64,000 nt of DNA. Source: Devosia aurantiaca (GTDB lineage: Bacteria > Pseudomonadota > Alphaproteobacteria > Rhizobiales > Devosiaceae). A program made the translations under genes and the position numbers. Location: assembly GCF_011058215.1 (NCBI RefSeq), contig NZ_JAALFG010000003.1:248001-312000 (forward strand), in the 5' to 3' direction. The notes beneath the pieces are model-generated. The model worked only from the letters and a program-made list of their open reading frames with translations, had not been told where the DNA came from and did no database searches. Shown here piece after piece: positions 1 to 9,830 of the stretch. Within the stretch, counting starts at the first letter, position 1, and every line of letters begins with the position of its first letter.

Positions 1-57
1 CAAATCCAGGACAACGCCCCCGGCGTGCGAGCCGTGCTGGAGCTTCCAGCCAGCTAG
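1..57 (+). CDS. C-terminal end of a sensor histidine kinase (partial)
   Basis: Only the last 18 codons are in the window, ending with TAG at 55-57. The translated tail reads ...NAPGVRAVLELPAS. This looks like the final strand of a HATPase_c domain, where kinases carry a G-x-R/A-x-hydrophobic-x-L-P ending. The gene runs in from upstream and sits 42 bp before glnE on the same strand. The identification rests on this short motif alone, so the family is likely but not certain. Confidence 0.45.
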   Translation, partial: QIQDNAPGVRAVLELPAS

Positions 58-99
58 CCCGTCTTGCCCGTCCCCCGGCCAGCGCGCTATGCCTCAAAA

Positions 100-2978
100 A
101 TGAGCACCTCTCTCTCGCCCCTGCCATCTACCCCTCATTCTTCGTTTGACGCCCTGCTGCCTGAGCTCGGACCGGCGGAAGCGACTGCATTCGGGAAAGC
201 CGAAGGCCTGCTCGGCCCGCTGCTTCAATCGGCGCCTTATCTATTGAACCTGGCGAAGACACATGCTGCTTGGTTGGCCGAGGCACTGGAGGGCAGTGCC
301 GATCAAGCTTTTACCGATTTGCTCGCCGAGGTCGAGAAAGTTGGGCTTAACGGGGATGAGCTGGCTGTCAGTCTAGCTCTCCGCCGTGCCAAAGGACGCA
401 CGGCGCTTCTGGCCGCTGTCGCCGAGACGGGTGGGGTTTGGACCACCGCCCGCGCGACCGAGGCCTTGTCGGATTTGGCCGACGCTGCGCTGGAAGCGGC
501 GCTTAATCTCCTGATGCGGCAAGCCGCGGAAAAAGGTCAGCTCGCGATCCCCTCGGATCAGGCGATTGCAGCCAATTCCGGCCTCGCGCTCTTTGCACTC
601 GGCAAGCATGGCGGTCGCGAGCTCAACTACTCTTCGGACATCGACATCGTCGCCTTCTTCGATCCGCAAAAACTGGTGCTGAAGGAGCCGAGCGAAGCCA
701 CCAAGATCTATTCGCGCATCGTGCAGAAGCTGGTCGGGCTAATGCAGGACCAGCAGGCGGGTGGCTACGTATTCCGCACCGATCTGCGACTGCGCCCAGA
801 TCCTGGCTCCACCCCCGTTGCGCTCTCTGTTGACGCTGCCTTGGCCTATTACGAAGTCCGTGGGCAAAACTGGGAACGCGCGGCCTGGATCAAGGCGCGG
901 CCCTGCGCCGGCGACAAGGCGGTGGGCGAGGCCTTCCTCAAGGAACTGGCCCCCTATGTCTGGCGCAAGCACCTCGATTTCGCGACCATCGCCGATATTC
1001 AGGCCATGAAGCGCCAGATCAACGTTTCCAAGAAGGTCGGCGATATTCGCGTCGAGGGCCACAATGTCAAACTCGGCCGCGGCGGTATTCGCGAGATCGA
1101 GTTTTTTACCCAGACGCAGCAGTTGATCGCCGGCGGTCGCGACAAGGCTCTGCGCGTGCGCCCGACGACCCAGGCCTTGGCGGCACTGGCCGCAGCGAAC
1201 TGGATCGCGCCGAAAACGGCCGAAGAATTGACCGAGACTTATTGGTTTTTGCGAGCCGTGGAAAATCGGCTGCAGATGTTGAGGGATGAGCAGACCCACA
1301 TCATGCCCGACACCGCCGAGGGTGTTGCCGTCATCGCGCGACTAATGGGGAGCCTGATCAGGTTCGGTTCGAGCAGCGCTACCGTGCGGCGCTTGAACTT
1401 GTTGCACGCTATTACGCCGAGCTTTTTACCGAAGGCGACACCCTTGGATCGGGCGAAGGCAACCTGGTCTTCACCGGCAGCGACGATGACCCGGGAACGC
1501 TCGAAACCCTCTCAGGCCTCGGCTTTGCCGATCCGCACAAGGCGATCGAGACCGTTCGCAAATGGCATTATGGCGGCTATGCCGCGACCCGAACTGCCGC
1601 AGCTCGCGCTCACCTGACCGAACTGCTCCCCGCCTTGCTGACGACATTGGGTCGAGCCGGCAATGCCGACGAAGCCTTGGCACGCATGGACAACTTCCTG
1701 TCGCGCCTGCCCGGCGGGGTTCAGCTCTTCGCCCTGCTGCGCAATCACGAGCAGCTGCGCACCCTGCTGGTGCAGTTCATGGCCTCCGCGCCACGCATGG
1801 CGGAGGCCGTGATCCACCGTGCCCATGTGGTCGATGGGCTCATCGACCCCGCCTTTGCCAACGATGTCACCCATCGCGATGTGCTTGTGGCAAAAGTCGA
1901 CGCCTTTCTGGGCGATGCGCGCTCCTACGAAGAGCTGATCGACCGCGCTCGCATCATCGGCCAGGAGCAAAAATTCCTTATCGCCGCTGGCCTTCTGTCC
2001 GGCACGGTCAGCGCTGCCGGGGCAGGGGAGCAGTTCACCGCCCTCGCCGAAACGCTGCTGCGCCGGCTTTTTGATCGCGTCCAGGACGAGTTCGCCATCC
2101 GCCACGGTCGCATAGAGGGCGCGAAAGTCGCGCTGCTGGGCTTCGGCAAGATGGCGAGCGGGGAAATGACCTTTACCTCCGATCTCGACTTCATTCTCTT
2201 GTATGACGCGCCCGAAATCGACTCCGACGGCGAAAAGGGTCTTGGGCCCGCACATTATTTCGCTCGGCTCACCCAGCGGCTTGTGGCGGCGGTATCGGCC
2301 CCGACCTCGGAAGGCGTGCTCTACGAAGCCGATATGCGGCTGCGCCCCTCCGGCAATGCAGGGCCGCTAGCCACCAGCCTTGCCGGTTTCAAAGCCTACC
2401 ATCGCGACAACGCCTGGACCTGGGAACATCTGGCGCTGAGCCGCGCGCGGGTTATCGCCTCGACCGCCAACTTCGGCGCCGAGGTCGATGCCGCCATCGG
2501 CAAAATCATGCAGCGCCCTCGTGATCTGTCGAAAACCATCGACGACGTCCTGTCCATGCGCGCGTTGATGACTAGGGAGCGCAAGCCACGTCATGCCTTC
2601 GATCTCAAACTCGCTGCGGGCGGGTTGGTGGACCTTGAGTTCATCGCTCAATCCTCACAGCTGGTTTCGGGCGCTGCCATCGATCTTCCCCAGGCACCCA
2701 CTGCCAAGGTGCTCGCTCAGGCGGGGCGCATCGGCCTTGTTCCCGAAGGGCAGAGACTGGCGGAAATCCATGGCGTCTATTCCACCATCCTTCAGGTCAT
2801 GAGTTCAGCGCTCATCAGCCCGTTTAAGGAAGAAGCGTGGTCACCAGCTTTCAAGGAGTTGCTGGCGCAGCTCGCGCACTATCCCGATTTCGACCGACTG
2901 GCTTTGGATGTTGCCGCAATGCAGGCCGAAGTCTCGGCGGCAGCTGCTGCCTGGTACGAGAAGGCGAGAAGCCTCTAG
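100..2978 (+). CDS. glnE: Bifunctional glutamine synthetase adenylyltransferase / deadenylase, frameshifted
   Basis: GlnE attaches AMP to, and removes it from, glutamine synthetase under control of PII, tuning nitrogen assimilation in the cytoplasm. Two nucleotidyltransferase domains are visible: ALGKHGGRELNYSSDIDI near residue 166 and GFGKMASGEMTFTSDLDF near residue 680. Each carries the G-K and S-D-x-D metal-binding pattern. The ATG at 100 (MSTSLSPLPS) is chosen over the in-frame TTG at 64. The reading frame breaks at 1345-1350 (ATGGGG). One extra base there turns the out-of-frame GSLIRFGSSS into G-EPDQVRFEQRYR and rejoins the second half, giving about 959 residues, a normal length. As written, the first frame runs on to a stop at 1617. 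A sequencing deletion is the simplest reading. Its 3' end abuts a convergent kinase gene with 1 bp between the stops. Confidence 0.93.
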
Positions 2979-2979
2979 C

Positions 2980-4380
2980 CTACTCTGCGGCGACCAGGGC
3001 GGCAGCTGCGGGCTCGATGGGCAGGGAGATCGCTACGGTGGTCCCGAGCGATGGGCTCGAGTCGATCGCTATGTGACCGCCGCTGAGTTCGGCGATAGCG
3101 CGGGCGATGGATATGCCGAGGCCTGGGCCCACGCCATCCTTGGTAAAGGTCGCGTCGCCCAGCGCAAACGGCTGGCTGAGGCTTGCGAGGCGCTCCTCAT
3201 CCATGCCGATGCCCGTATCGCTGACCTCGATGACGACGCCGTCATCCGCCGCAAAGCTGGCCAGGGTCACCGAGCCACCGCGGCTCGTGAACCGCACCGC
3301 GTTGTCGACGATATTGCCGAGCATGCGCGTCAGCCCTAGCCGATCGCCGCGCAGGACCGCACCTGTGCTCTTGCCGACGACAAACCGAATACCTGACCGC
3401 TGCATCTGCCCCTGGAAGCGACGCACTACAGTGTCGATCACCTCATCAAGGAGGATCGCGTCCTGGCGCAGCGGCCTCTGGCCGCTTTCGAGTTCCGTGA
3501 GATCGAGGATCGCGGCGAAGGTAGAGAGCAGATGCTCCCCGGAGGCCTTGATCGACTGGACATATTCGGCATAGCGCCGGTCGCCGAGCGAACCATAGGT
3601 CTCATGCCTCATCAGGTCGGCAAAGCCGATGATGTGATTGAGCGGCGTGCGGATATCGTGGCTGAGATGGGCGAGGAAGTTGGTCTTGGCTTGGCTGGCG
3701 GCCTCGGCCTTGAGCTTTTCCTCGTGATAGCGGCGGGCGAGCTGCCGCTGGTCTTCCCGGATCGCCGTAATCAGGGCATCGGTGCGCTTGCGCTCGGTGA
3801 CGTCCGAGACGAGGGTCATGAAGGCGCCGGCGCCGAGCGGGCGTTCGTCGATGCGAAGGACGGAGCCGTCGTCGCGGTGCAGTTCGAGGAGGCGGCTGCT
3901 GTTGTCTTCGCCGACCACCTTCATATAGCCGCCGGCAATCAGGCGGCTAACGGCCTGATGGTAGGTGATGTCGGCGTCGTCGATATCGAGTCTGGTTCGA
4001 TATTGATCATTGCAAACAATGAGTTGGCCCGCCGTAGTCCAGCAGGCGACGCCCATAGGGATGGCTGCAGCCAGCTCGAGGTAGCTGTCGCGCTGCACCG
4101 GATCGGTGGCGCTGCTGCGGCGGCGCGTGGCGAGGGCGGTATAGATGGCAGCCAAGGCAAAGGCAATGGCGCCGCGACCGGCAACACCCTCCAAGTCACT
4201 GAGATCGTTGAGACTTGTGACCGTGTCGTAGGCGAGAAAGAGGGTGGCGGCGAGGAAGGCGGTGGTGGCGACCGGGGCGAGGCGGTGGAGGCGGAAGCTA
4301 TGAGGCCGAAGTCGGCGTTTTGTTCCTGGGCCGGCGCGGAATCCGAGTGCGCCGGCGCCGGATACCTCCGACGACCGCAT
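2980..4380 (-). CDS. Membrane-bound PAS sensor histidine kinase, PleC/PdhS-like
   Basis: A predicted inner-membrane two-component kinase of about 466 residues. Two hydrophobic helices lie near residues 30-55 and 65-85, followed by a PAS-like region around 105-190. The HisKA phosphoacceptor is HLSHDIRTPLNHIIGFADLM near residue 230. The HATPase domain shows an N box (NIVDNAVRF), the G1 box VSDTGIGM and a GPGLGISIARAI G2 box. The wording of the HisKA region resembles the PleC/DivJ/PdhS group that controls the alphaproteobacterial cell cycle, but no partner regulator is adjacent. I prefer the ATG at 4380 because GGAG lies 6 nt upstream. An in-frame ATG at 4392 would add four residues. The leader contains an inverted repeat described separately. 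Confidence 0.85.
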   Translation of the reverse strand: MRSSEVSGAGALGFRAGPGTKRRLRPHSFRLHRLAPVATTAFLAATLFLAYDTVTSLNDLSDLEGVAGRGAIAFALAAIYTALATRRRSSATDPVQRDSYLELAAAIPMGVACWTTAGQLIVCNDQYRTRLDIDDADITYHQAVSRLIAGGYMKVVGEDNSSRLLELHRDDGSVLRIDERPLGAGAFMTLVSDVTERKRTDALITAIREDQRQLARRYHEEKLKAEAASQAKTNFLAHLSHDIRTPLNHIIGFADLMRHETYGSLGDRRYAEYVQSIKASGEHLLSTFAAILDLTELESGQRPLRQDAILLDEVIDTVVRRFQGQMQRSGIRFVVGKSTGAVLRGDRLGLTRMLGNIVDNAVRFTSRGGSVTLASFAADDGVVIEVSDTGIGMDEERLASLSQPFALGDATFTKDGVGPGLGISIARAIAELSGGHIAIDSSPSLGTTVAISLPIEPAAAALVAAE

Positions 4381-4399
4381 GAAATTCTCCATTATTGAA

Positions 4400-4454
4400 G
4401 GGGTTTAGCCCCAAACCAAACTAACCCTGAACAAGTTATGAATCGGTTTGGGGC
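4400..4454 (-). promoter_or_regulatory. Inverted repeat with alternative pairing in the leader of the PAS kinase gene
   Basis: GCCCCAAACC (4408-4417) and GGTTTGGGGC (4445-4454) are perfect 10-bp inverted copies with a 27-nt spacer. CCCC at 4409-4412 can also pair with GGGG at 4400-4403, so the two folds exclude each other. On the minus strand the element ends about 10 nt before the Shine-Dalgarno of the kinase gene. It may be an operator or a translation-controlling leader. The function is inference. Confidence 0.4.
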
Positions 4455-4582
4455 AGGCTGTCCAGAGCCCGAAATGGTGGTTTCGGGAAGGATGGAAAAA
4501 AGCGGAATCGGCTGAATCACTTAGCCGAAAGAAATAGTTTTCTAGCGTTTGAAAGGCGATGTGCTAGCGGAGGGTTAGCCTT

Positions 4583-7216
4583 TCACGCGCCCAGGATGCG
4601 GTCGAGAATTTCTCCCACATTACGGCTCAGCTGGTGCTGGGATTTAAGCGCTTCCAGAGCCGCTTTCCCGCTCTCGCGACGGCCCGCCTCGAGCGTCGGC
4701 AAGACGCGGAAGCCGGTGAGCACGCGCGAGGCGACCTGCGGATTGACCTTGTCGATTTCAGCGACCGCTTCGGTGATGAAGCGGAAGCCGGCACCGTCGG
4801 CGCGCGCGAACTGGCTGGGATTGGTCATGACGAAACTGCCGAGCAGCGAGCGCAGGCGGTTCGGATTGGTCTTGGGAAAATCCGGCGCGGCGAGCGTGGC
4901 GCGCATGCGCTCGATGACACCGTCGTCCGAGGCTTGTGCGGAGGCGGTGAGCCACTTGTCGAAGACCAGCGGATCACCCGCAAAGCGCGTGCGGAAATCG
5001 CCGAGGAGAGCCTGGGCATTGCCGGTCCAGTGCCGGGCCGCCAGTGCCATGGCGGCGTATCGGTCGGTCATGTTGGTCGCGGCGTTGTATTGCGCTTCGG
5101 CCAGGTCGCTGCGACCGGCGCCGGCCACCAGGAGATTGAGCAGGCCGGTGCGGAGCGATCGTTCTCCGGCCTGTTTCGCATCCGGGCTATAGGCGGCGGA
5201 AGTCTCGAGCGATCGGTACATGGCCTCAAGCCTGGCTTCGATCGGCTTGACCAGAGCGACCAGCAGATCGTGCCGCGCCTTGGCAACGGCGTCGGGGTCG
5301 ACATCCTTGCCGATGTGACGGCCGATGCTGCTTTCACCCGGAATGGCGATGACATTGGCTTTGAAGGCTTCGTCGAGTTCCGGATTCTCAAGCGTATCGA
5401 CGATCGCCTGCCGCAGGCCATCAAGGTCGCTGTCTGCCCGAGGCCGGCCCTGGGCGGCGCCGGCGATCAGATTGGTCAGAACGGTCTGCAAGGCATCCCA
5501 GCGGTTGAACGGATCGCTGTCATGGCCGGCCAGGAACAGGAGGTCTGACTGGCTGAGGCTGGAGCTGACCTTCACCGGCGCGGAAAAGCCGCGGAACAGC
5601 GACGGGATTGGCTTGTTGGCGATGCCCGTAAATCGCAGCGTGACGCTGGGTTGATCAAGGAGGATGAGGTCGTCCTTGACCGTACCGCCCGAAACGCCGC
5701 TCCAGCTCATCTCGCTGCCGTTCGGGCCAACAAGACCGAAGCGCACCGGGATGAGCAGGGGTTGCTTGTCCGGCTGGCCCGGAGTCGGCTCGACCTTCTG
5801 GGTAAGGGTCAGCGAATAGGTCTGGCTCGCCGCATCATAGCTGTCAGAGACGGTTATCTGCGGGGTCCCGGCCTGCAGGTACCAGATGCCGAACTGGCGG
5901 AGATCAGTTCCCGTCGCGTCTTCGAAGACTTTGAGGAATGCCTCGATGGTCGTCGCTTCTCCGTCGTGGCGCTCGAAGTAAAGGTCCATGCCCTTGCGGA
6001 AGCCGGCCTCGCCCAAAAGCGTCGCCAGCATGCGGACGATCTCGGCGCCTTTTTCGTAGACCGTGGTCGTATAGAAGTTGTTGATCTCGCGGAAACTATC
6101 GGGACGGGGCGGGTGCGCTAGCGGACCGCCGTCTTCGGGAAATTGCGAGCTGCGCAGGTTCTGCACGTCATGGATGCGCTGCACCGGGCGGCTGCGTTCG
6201 TCCGAGGTGAATTCCTGGTCGCGATAAACCGTCAGGCCTTCCTTGAGGCAGAGCTGGAACCAGTCGCGGCAGGTGATGCGATTGCCGGTCCAGTTGTGAA
6301 AATATTCGTGCGCAATGACGCGCTCGATGGAGTGATAATTGGCGTCGGTTACCGTGTTCGGCTCGGCAAACACCAGCTTGTCGTTGAAGATGTTGAGGCC
6401 CTTGTTCTCCATGGCCCCGAAGTTGAAATCGGAAACGGCGACAATGTTGAAGACGTCGAGATCGTATTCACGGCCGAAGCGGCGCTCGTCCCAGGCCATG
6501 GAGCGCTTGAGGCTGTCCATGGCGTAGTGGCACTCGTTCTCCTTGCCATGGGTGCAGTAGATGGCGAGGTCCACCTTGCGGCCGCTTTGCGTGGTAAAAC
6601 TGTCCGTGATCGAACCAAGATCGCCCGCGACCAGCGCAAAGAGGTATGCCGGCTTGGGGAAGGGGTCTTCCCAAAGCGCAAAGTGCAGGCCGTCGCCGGC
6701 ATCGCCCTTGTCGATCAGGTTACCGTTCGAAAGCAGCACAGGCGCGACTGCCAAAGGTGCCGTGATCCGGACCTTGAATGGCGCCAAAACGTCCGGGCGA
6801 TCGAGGTAATAGGTAATGCGGCGGAAGCCTTCGGGCTCGCATTGGGTGCACCATGTGCCCGACGAGCGATAAAGGCCCATGAGCTTGGTATTGGCCTCGG
6901 GCTGCAGCATGACTTCGGTGTCGAGCACGAAGCGACGATTTGGCGGCTCGACCACGGTCAGGCTATCGGCATCCGCGGCATAGGCCGAAAGCACCAGCGG
7001 CAGCCCGTCGATGGCAATGGTTTCAAGCTTGAGGCCATCGCCGTTCAGCACCAGCGGCGTACCCGGCGCAGTGTCATCGCGCGGCTCGATCGTCAGTTGC
7101 GCGCGTACGCGGGTCGCTTCCTCGAGGATCCGAAAGTCCAGATCTACTGACACAATGCGGTATGGGGTCGGCGCATAGTCCTTGAGGTAGATGGTCTGTT
7201 CGGTGTCAGTGCGCAT
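4583..7216 (-). CDS. pepN: Aminopeptidase N (M1 family zinc metallopeptidase)
   Basis: Removes N-terminal amino acids from peptides in the cytoplasm, completing protein turnover. The 877-residue product matches the length of bacterial PepN. It shows the substrate-binding GAMENKG motif near residue 265, then the zinc site HEYFHNW with the second glutamate in LKEGLTVYRDQEF about 20 residues later, so all catalytic residues are present. The C-terminal alpha-helical half (roughly 540-877) is typical of the E. coli-type enzyme. The frame stays open another 44 codons upstream, but MRTDTEQTIYL at 7216 matches usual PepN N-termini and is chosen. It stands alone, divergent from the ABC exporter gene. 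An 8-bp stem (4550-4557 with 4578-4585) includes the stop codon and may help 3'-end formation. Confidence 0.95.
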   Translation of the reverse strand: MRTDTEQTIYLKDYAPTPYRIVSVDLDFRILEEATRVRAQLTIEPRDDTAPGTPLVLNGDGLKLETIAIDGLPLVLSAYAADADSLTVVEPPNRRFVLDTEVMLQPEANTKLMGLYRSSGTWCTQCEPEGFRRITYYLDRPDVLAPFKVRITAPLAVAPVLLSNGNLIDKGDAGDGLHFALWEDPFPKPAYLFALVAGDLGSITDSFTTQSGRKVDLAIYCTHGKENECHYAMDSLKRSMAWDERRFGREYDLDVFNIVAVSDFNFGAMENKGLNIFNDKLVFAEPNTVTDANYHSIERVIAHEYFHNWTGNRITCRDWFQLCLKEGLTVYRDQEFTSDERSRPVQRIHDVQNLRSSQFPEDGGPLAHPPRPDSFREINNFYTTTVYEKGAEIVRMLATLLGEAGFRKGMDLYFERHDGEATTIEAFLKVFEDATGTDLRQFGIWYLQAGTPQITVSDSYDAASQTYSLTLTQKVEPTPGQPDKQPLLIPVRFGLVGPNGSEMSWSGVSGGTVKDDLILLDQPSVTLRFTGIANKPIPSLFRGFSAPVKVSSSLSQSDLLFLAGHDSDPFNRWDALQTVLTNLIAGAAQGRPRADSDLDGLRQAIVDTLENPELDEAFKANVIAIPGESSIGRHIGKDVDPDAVAKARHDLLVALVKPIEARLEAMYRSLETSAAYSPDAKQAGERSLRTGLLNLLVAGAGRSDLAEAQYNAATNMTDRYAAMALAARHWTGNAQALLGDFRTRFAGDPLVFDKWLTASAQASDDGVIERMRATLAAPDFPKTNPNRLRSLLGSFVMTNPSQFARADGAGFRFITEAVAEIDKVNPQVASRVLTGFRVLPTLEAGRRESGKAALEALKSQHQLSRNVGEILDRILGA

Positions 7217-7535
7217 GAAAGATCCAGTTTTGCATCGTGGGTGGAGAACACGGAAGCGTGAAATCTGTGGCTGGAAGGTTACAGCCGACTCTGCCGTTCC
7301 ATGTATTCTACGCGGCTCTTGGCTGCATAGCCCAGTTCTCACCGTCAATTAAGACGGGATTGGGGAAGGGCCTTGCGCCCATCGCTCCTCTGCCTCGAAA
7401 TTGCGACGGCAAGAGCGCTCGACTGAAGAAATAAAGCAGTCTCGTTCGTCATACGAGAAGCCCTGCCTGCTGCGAGAGGACGCAGCCGGCCGGGCGCGAT
7501 GTCCCGACGACTGCAGGAAAAACAAGGTAGCGACA
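7217..7535. other. Divergent intergenic region pepN / ABC exporter
   Basis: This 319-bp stretch separates two divergently transcribed genes and should hold both promoters. Open frames cross it but none has a convincing start or family resemblance. I see no repeat, hairpin terminator or clear sigma-70 boxes. Confidence 0.5.
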
Positions 7536-9386
7536 ATGTTTCGTTGGTTTGAGCAAAGGCTGGATCCCTATCCAGTCGGCGAACCGGTTGAGCCGCCCAA
7601 AGGGCTCCTGGCATTCTGTCTTCATTATAGCCATGGCGCCAAGAAGTGGCTGGCGCTGATGGCCGCCGCTGCGGCTGGCGTTGCCATCGGCGAAATCATC
7701 GTCTTCGGCTTTATCGGCGACGTGGTGAACTGGCTGGCCGATGCCAATCCGGAGACGTTTCTCCAGACCGATGGCTGGAAGCTGGCGCTGATGGGCGCGA
7801 TGATCGTCTTCATCGTGCCCGGCATCGCGCTGGTCTCGACACTCACGATGAACCAGACGCTGCTCGGCAATTTCCCGCAGCGCATCCGCTGGATGGCGCA
7901 TCGCTACCTGATCCGTCAGTCGATGAGCTACTTCCAGGACGAGTTTGCCGGCCGCATCGGCGCCAAGCTGATGCAGACCTCGCTCGCCGTCCGCGAAGTG
8001 GTGATGAAGCTCCTGGACATGCTGGTCTATGTGACGGTGTATTTCACCGGCGCGGTAATCCTGGCAGCGTCCGCCGACTGGCGCCTGGCTCTGCCGTTCA
8101 TCGCCTGGCTCGTCGCTTATATTTCAATCATGGTCTACTTCATCCCGCGCATGGGCAAGATTTCCCAGGCGCAGGCCGATGCGCGCTCACTGATGACCGG
8201 CCGCATCGTTGACAGCTACACCAATATCGCGACCGTCAAGCTCTTCAGCCATTCGAACCGTGAGGAAACGTTTGCCAAGGAGGCGATGGACCAGTTCCTG
8301 GACACCGTCTACCGGCAGATGCGGTTCTTTTCGATGCTCAACATGCTGGTGCTGTGGAGCAATGCTCTGCTGCTGTTTTCGGTTGGAGCGACCGGTATCT
8401 GGCTTTGGCTGAACGGGCTGATGTCGCCGGGTGCACTCGCCGTCTCGCTGGGCCTCGTCATGCGCTTCCAGGGCATGAGCCAGTGGGTGATGTGGGAAAT
8501 GTCCTCGCTGTTCGAAAATATCGGCACGGTGCGGGACGGCATTTCCTCGATTTCGCTGCCGCGCGTCGTCGCCGACAAGCCGGACGCCAAGCCGCTGCCG
8601 CCGGTTACGGGCGACATAAAGTTCGAGAACGTCTCGTTCCATTATGGAAAGAAGTCGGGCGTCATCGAGAACCTCAACCTTCACATCCGTCCGGGCGAAA
8701 AGATCGGCCTGGTGGGGAGGTCGGGTGCCGGCAAGTCGACCGTGGTCAACCTGATGCTGCGGTTCTATGACCGCGCGGAAGGGCGCATCCTCATCGACGG
8801 GCATGACATCGCCAATGTCACGCAGGACTCCCTGCGCGCCAATATCGGCGTCGTGACGCAAGACACATCGCTGCTGCATCGCTCGGTACGCGACAACATC
8901 CTTTACGGCCGCCCAGACGCGACCGAAGAAATGATGCTGGCGGCAGCCGAGCAGGCGGAGGCGCACAACTTCGTGGGTGGGCTGACCGACCCGCAGAACC
9001 GCACGGGCTTCGATGCCCATGTCGGCGAACGCGGCGTCAAGCTCTCGGGCGGACAGCGGCAGCGTATCGCCATTGCCCGCGTGCTTCTCAAGAACGCGCC
9101 GATCCTGGTGCTGGACGAAGCGACCTCGGCGCTGGATTCCGAGGTCGAAGCCGCAATCCAGAGCCAGTTGCAGATGCTGATGCATGGCAAGACGGTGATC
9201 GCCATCGCCCACCGCCTCTCGACCATCGCCATGATGGATCGGCTGGTGGTGCTCGACAAGGGCGCCATCGTCGAGCAGGGGACGCATTCCCAACTCGTCA
9301 ATTCCGGCGGCATCTATAGCCAGCTCTGGAACCGCCAAAGCGGCGGCTTCCTGGAACTGGACGATGCCGAGGACGCGGCGGAGTAG
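7536..9386 (+). CDS. ABC exporter half-transporter (permease fused to ATPase), first of a pair
   Basis: A 616-residue inner-membrane exporter subunit. An N-terminal six-helix transmembrane domain (about residues 40-340) is fused to an ATPase. Walker A GRSGAGKST is near residue 394, the signature LSGGQRQRIAIARVLL near 502, Walker B ILVLDEATSALDSE near 523, and the H-loop IAIAHRLST follows, all intact. The ATG at 7536 (MFRWFEQRLDPYP) has an AAGG sequence upstream. A paralogue with the same layout lies 444 bp downstream on the same strand, so the two probably form a heterodimer. The fold is close to MsbA/BmrCD-type multidrug or lipid exporters. The substrate cannot be told from the sequence. Confidence 0.88.
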   Translation: MFRWFEQRLDPYPVGEPVEPPKGLLAFCLHYSHGAKKWLALMAAAAAGVAIGEIIVFGFIGDVVNWLADANPETFLQTDGWKLALMGAMIVFIVPGIALVSTLTMNQTLLGNFPQRIRWMAHRYLIRQSMSYFQDEFAGRIGAKLMQTSLAVREVVMKLLDMLVYVTVYFTGAVILAASADWRLALPFIAWLVAYISIMVYFIPRMGKISQAQADARSLMTGRIVDSYTNIATVKLFSHSNREETFAKEAMDQFLDTVYRQMRFFSMLNMLVLWSNALLLFSVGATGIWLWLNGLMSPGALAVSLGLVMRFQGMSQWVMWEMSSLFENIGTVRDGISSISLPRVVADKPDAKPLPPVTGDIKFENVSFHYGKKSGVIENLNLHIRPGEKIGLVGRSGAGKSTVVNLMLRFYDRAEGRILIDGHDIANVTQDSLRANIGVVTQDTSLLHRSVRDNILYGRPDATEEMMLAAAEQAEAHNFVGGLTDPQNRTGFDAHVGERGVKLSGGQRQRIAIARVLLKNAPILVLDEATSALDSEVEAAIQSQLQMLMHGKTVIAIAHRLSTIAMMDRLVVLDKGAIVEQGTHSQLVNSGGIYSQLWNRQSGGFLELDDAEDAAE

Positions 9387-9393
9387 TCTTCTT

Positions 9394-9661
9394 CCTTCTC
9401 CCCGTGTGGGAGAAGGTGCCCGAAGGGCGGATGAGGGGTCCTTCACTGACTTCGAGCGAGCGGAGACCCCCTCATCCGTCTCGGCCTACGGCCGATCCAC
9501 TTCCCCGCGAGGGGAGAAGGGAGGCGGAGGCGGCCCTTGTTTACCTCTCCCTTGTGGGAGAGGTCGACGCGCAGCGGCGGGTGAGGGGCCTGCTGCGATG
9601 ATCCAAAGGCCCCCTCACCCGGCTCGCAAGAGCGATCCGACCTCTCCCCCGAAGGGAGAGG
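9394..9661. repeat. Two tandem double-hairpin palindromic elements
   Basis: Unit 1 (about 9394-9520) begins with the hairpin CCTTCTCCC-cgtgt-GGGAGAAGG (9394-9416), continues through GATGAGGGG and its inverse CCCCTCATC, and ends in CCCC-gcga-GGGG. Unit 2 has hairpins CCTCTCCC-ttgt-GGGAGAGG (9544-9563) and CCTCTCCC-ccgaa-GGGAGAGG (9641-9661). They flank the inverse pair GTGAGGGGCCT (9581-9591) and AGGCCCCCTCAC (9607-9618). A related unit lies at 22655-22782. Elements of this look are common in intergenic DNA of Hyphomicrobiales. They carry no coding capacity, and the RNA could fold into a cloverleaf-like structure between the two ABC genes. Confidence 0.85.
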
Positions 9662-9691
9662 TGAAGAAACGACAAACCAAGGAGAACCCAG

Positions 9692-9778
9692 ATGGGTGAC
9701 ATCATCACGATCCGAGACCTTTCCCATCCCGGCGCAAGCGCAGCCAGGCACACCAAATCGGACCGATACCGAACCTGA
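9692..9778 (+). CDS. Possible 28-codon leader ORF before the second ABC gene
   Basis: An ATG at 9692 follows an AAGGAG Shine-Dalgarno (9679-9684), stronger than that of the ABC gene itself. It opens 28 codons (MGDIITIRDLSHPG...) ending in TGA at 9776-9778. The ORF starts 31 bp after a palindromic repeat and stops 52 bp before the ABC start at 9831. It could be a translated leader peptide, a small protein, or a relic of an older N-terminus. I know no family for it, and ORFs this short arise by chance. Confidence 0.25.
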   Translation: MGDIITIRDLSHPGASAARHTKSDRYRT

Positions 9779-9830
9779 TCCGGACCCACGAAAGTCCCAT
9801 CAGGCGCGGCTCAGCTAAGAGCTCAGAACA

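Noticed and set aside
1345-1350. Programmed frameshifting as the reason for the split genes
   Set aside because: The sites share no slippery heptamer or downstream structure, and unrelated housekeeping genes are affected; a sequencing cause is simpler.
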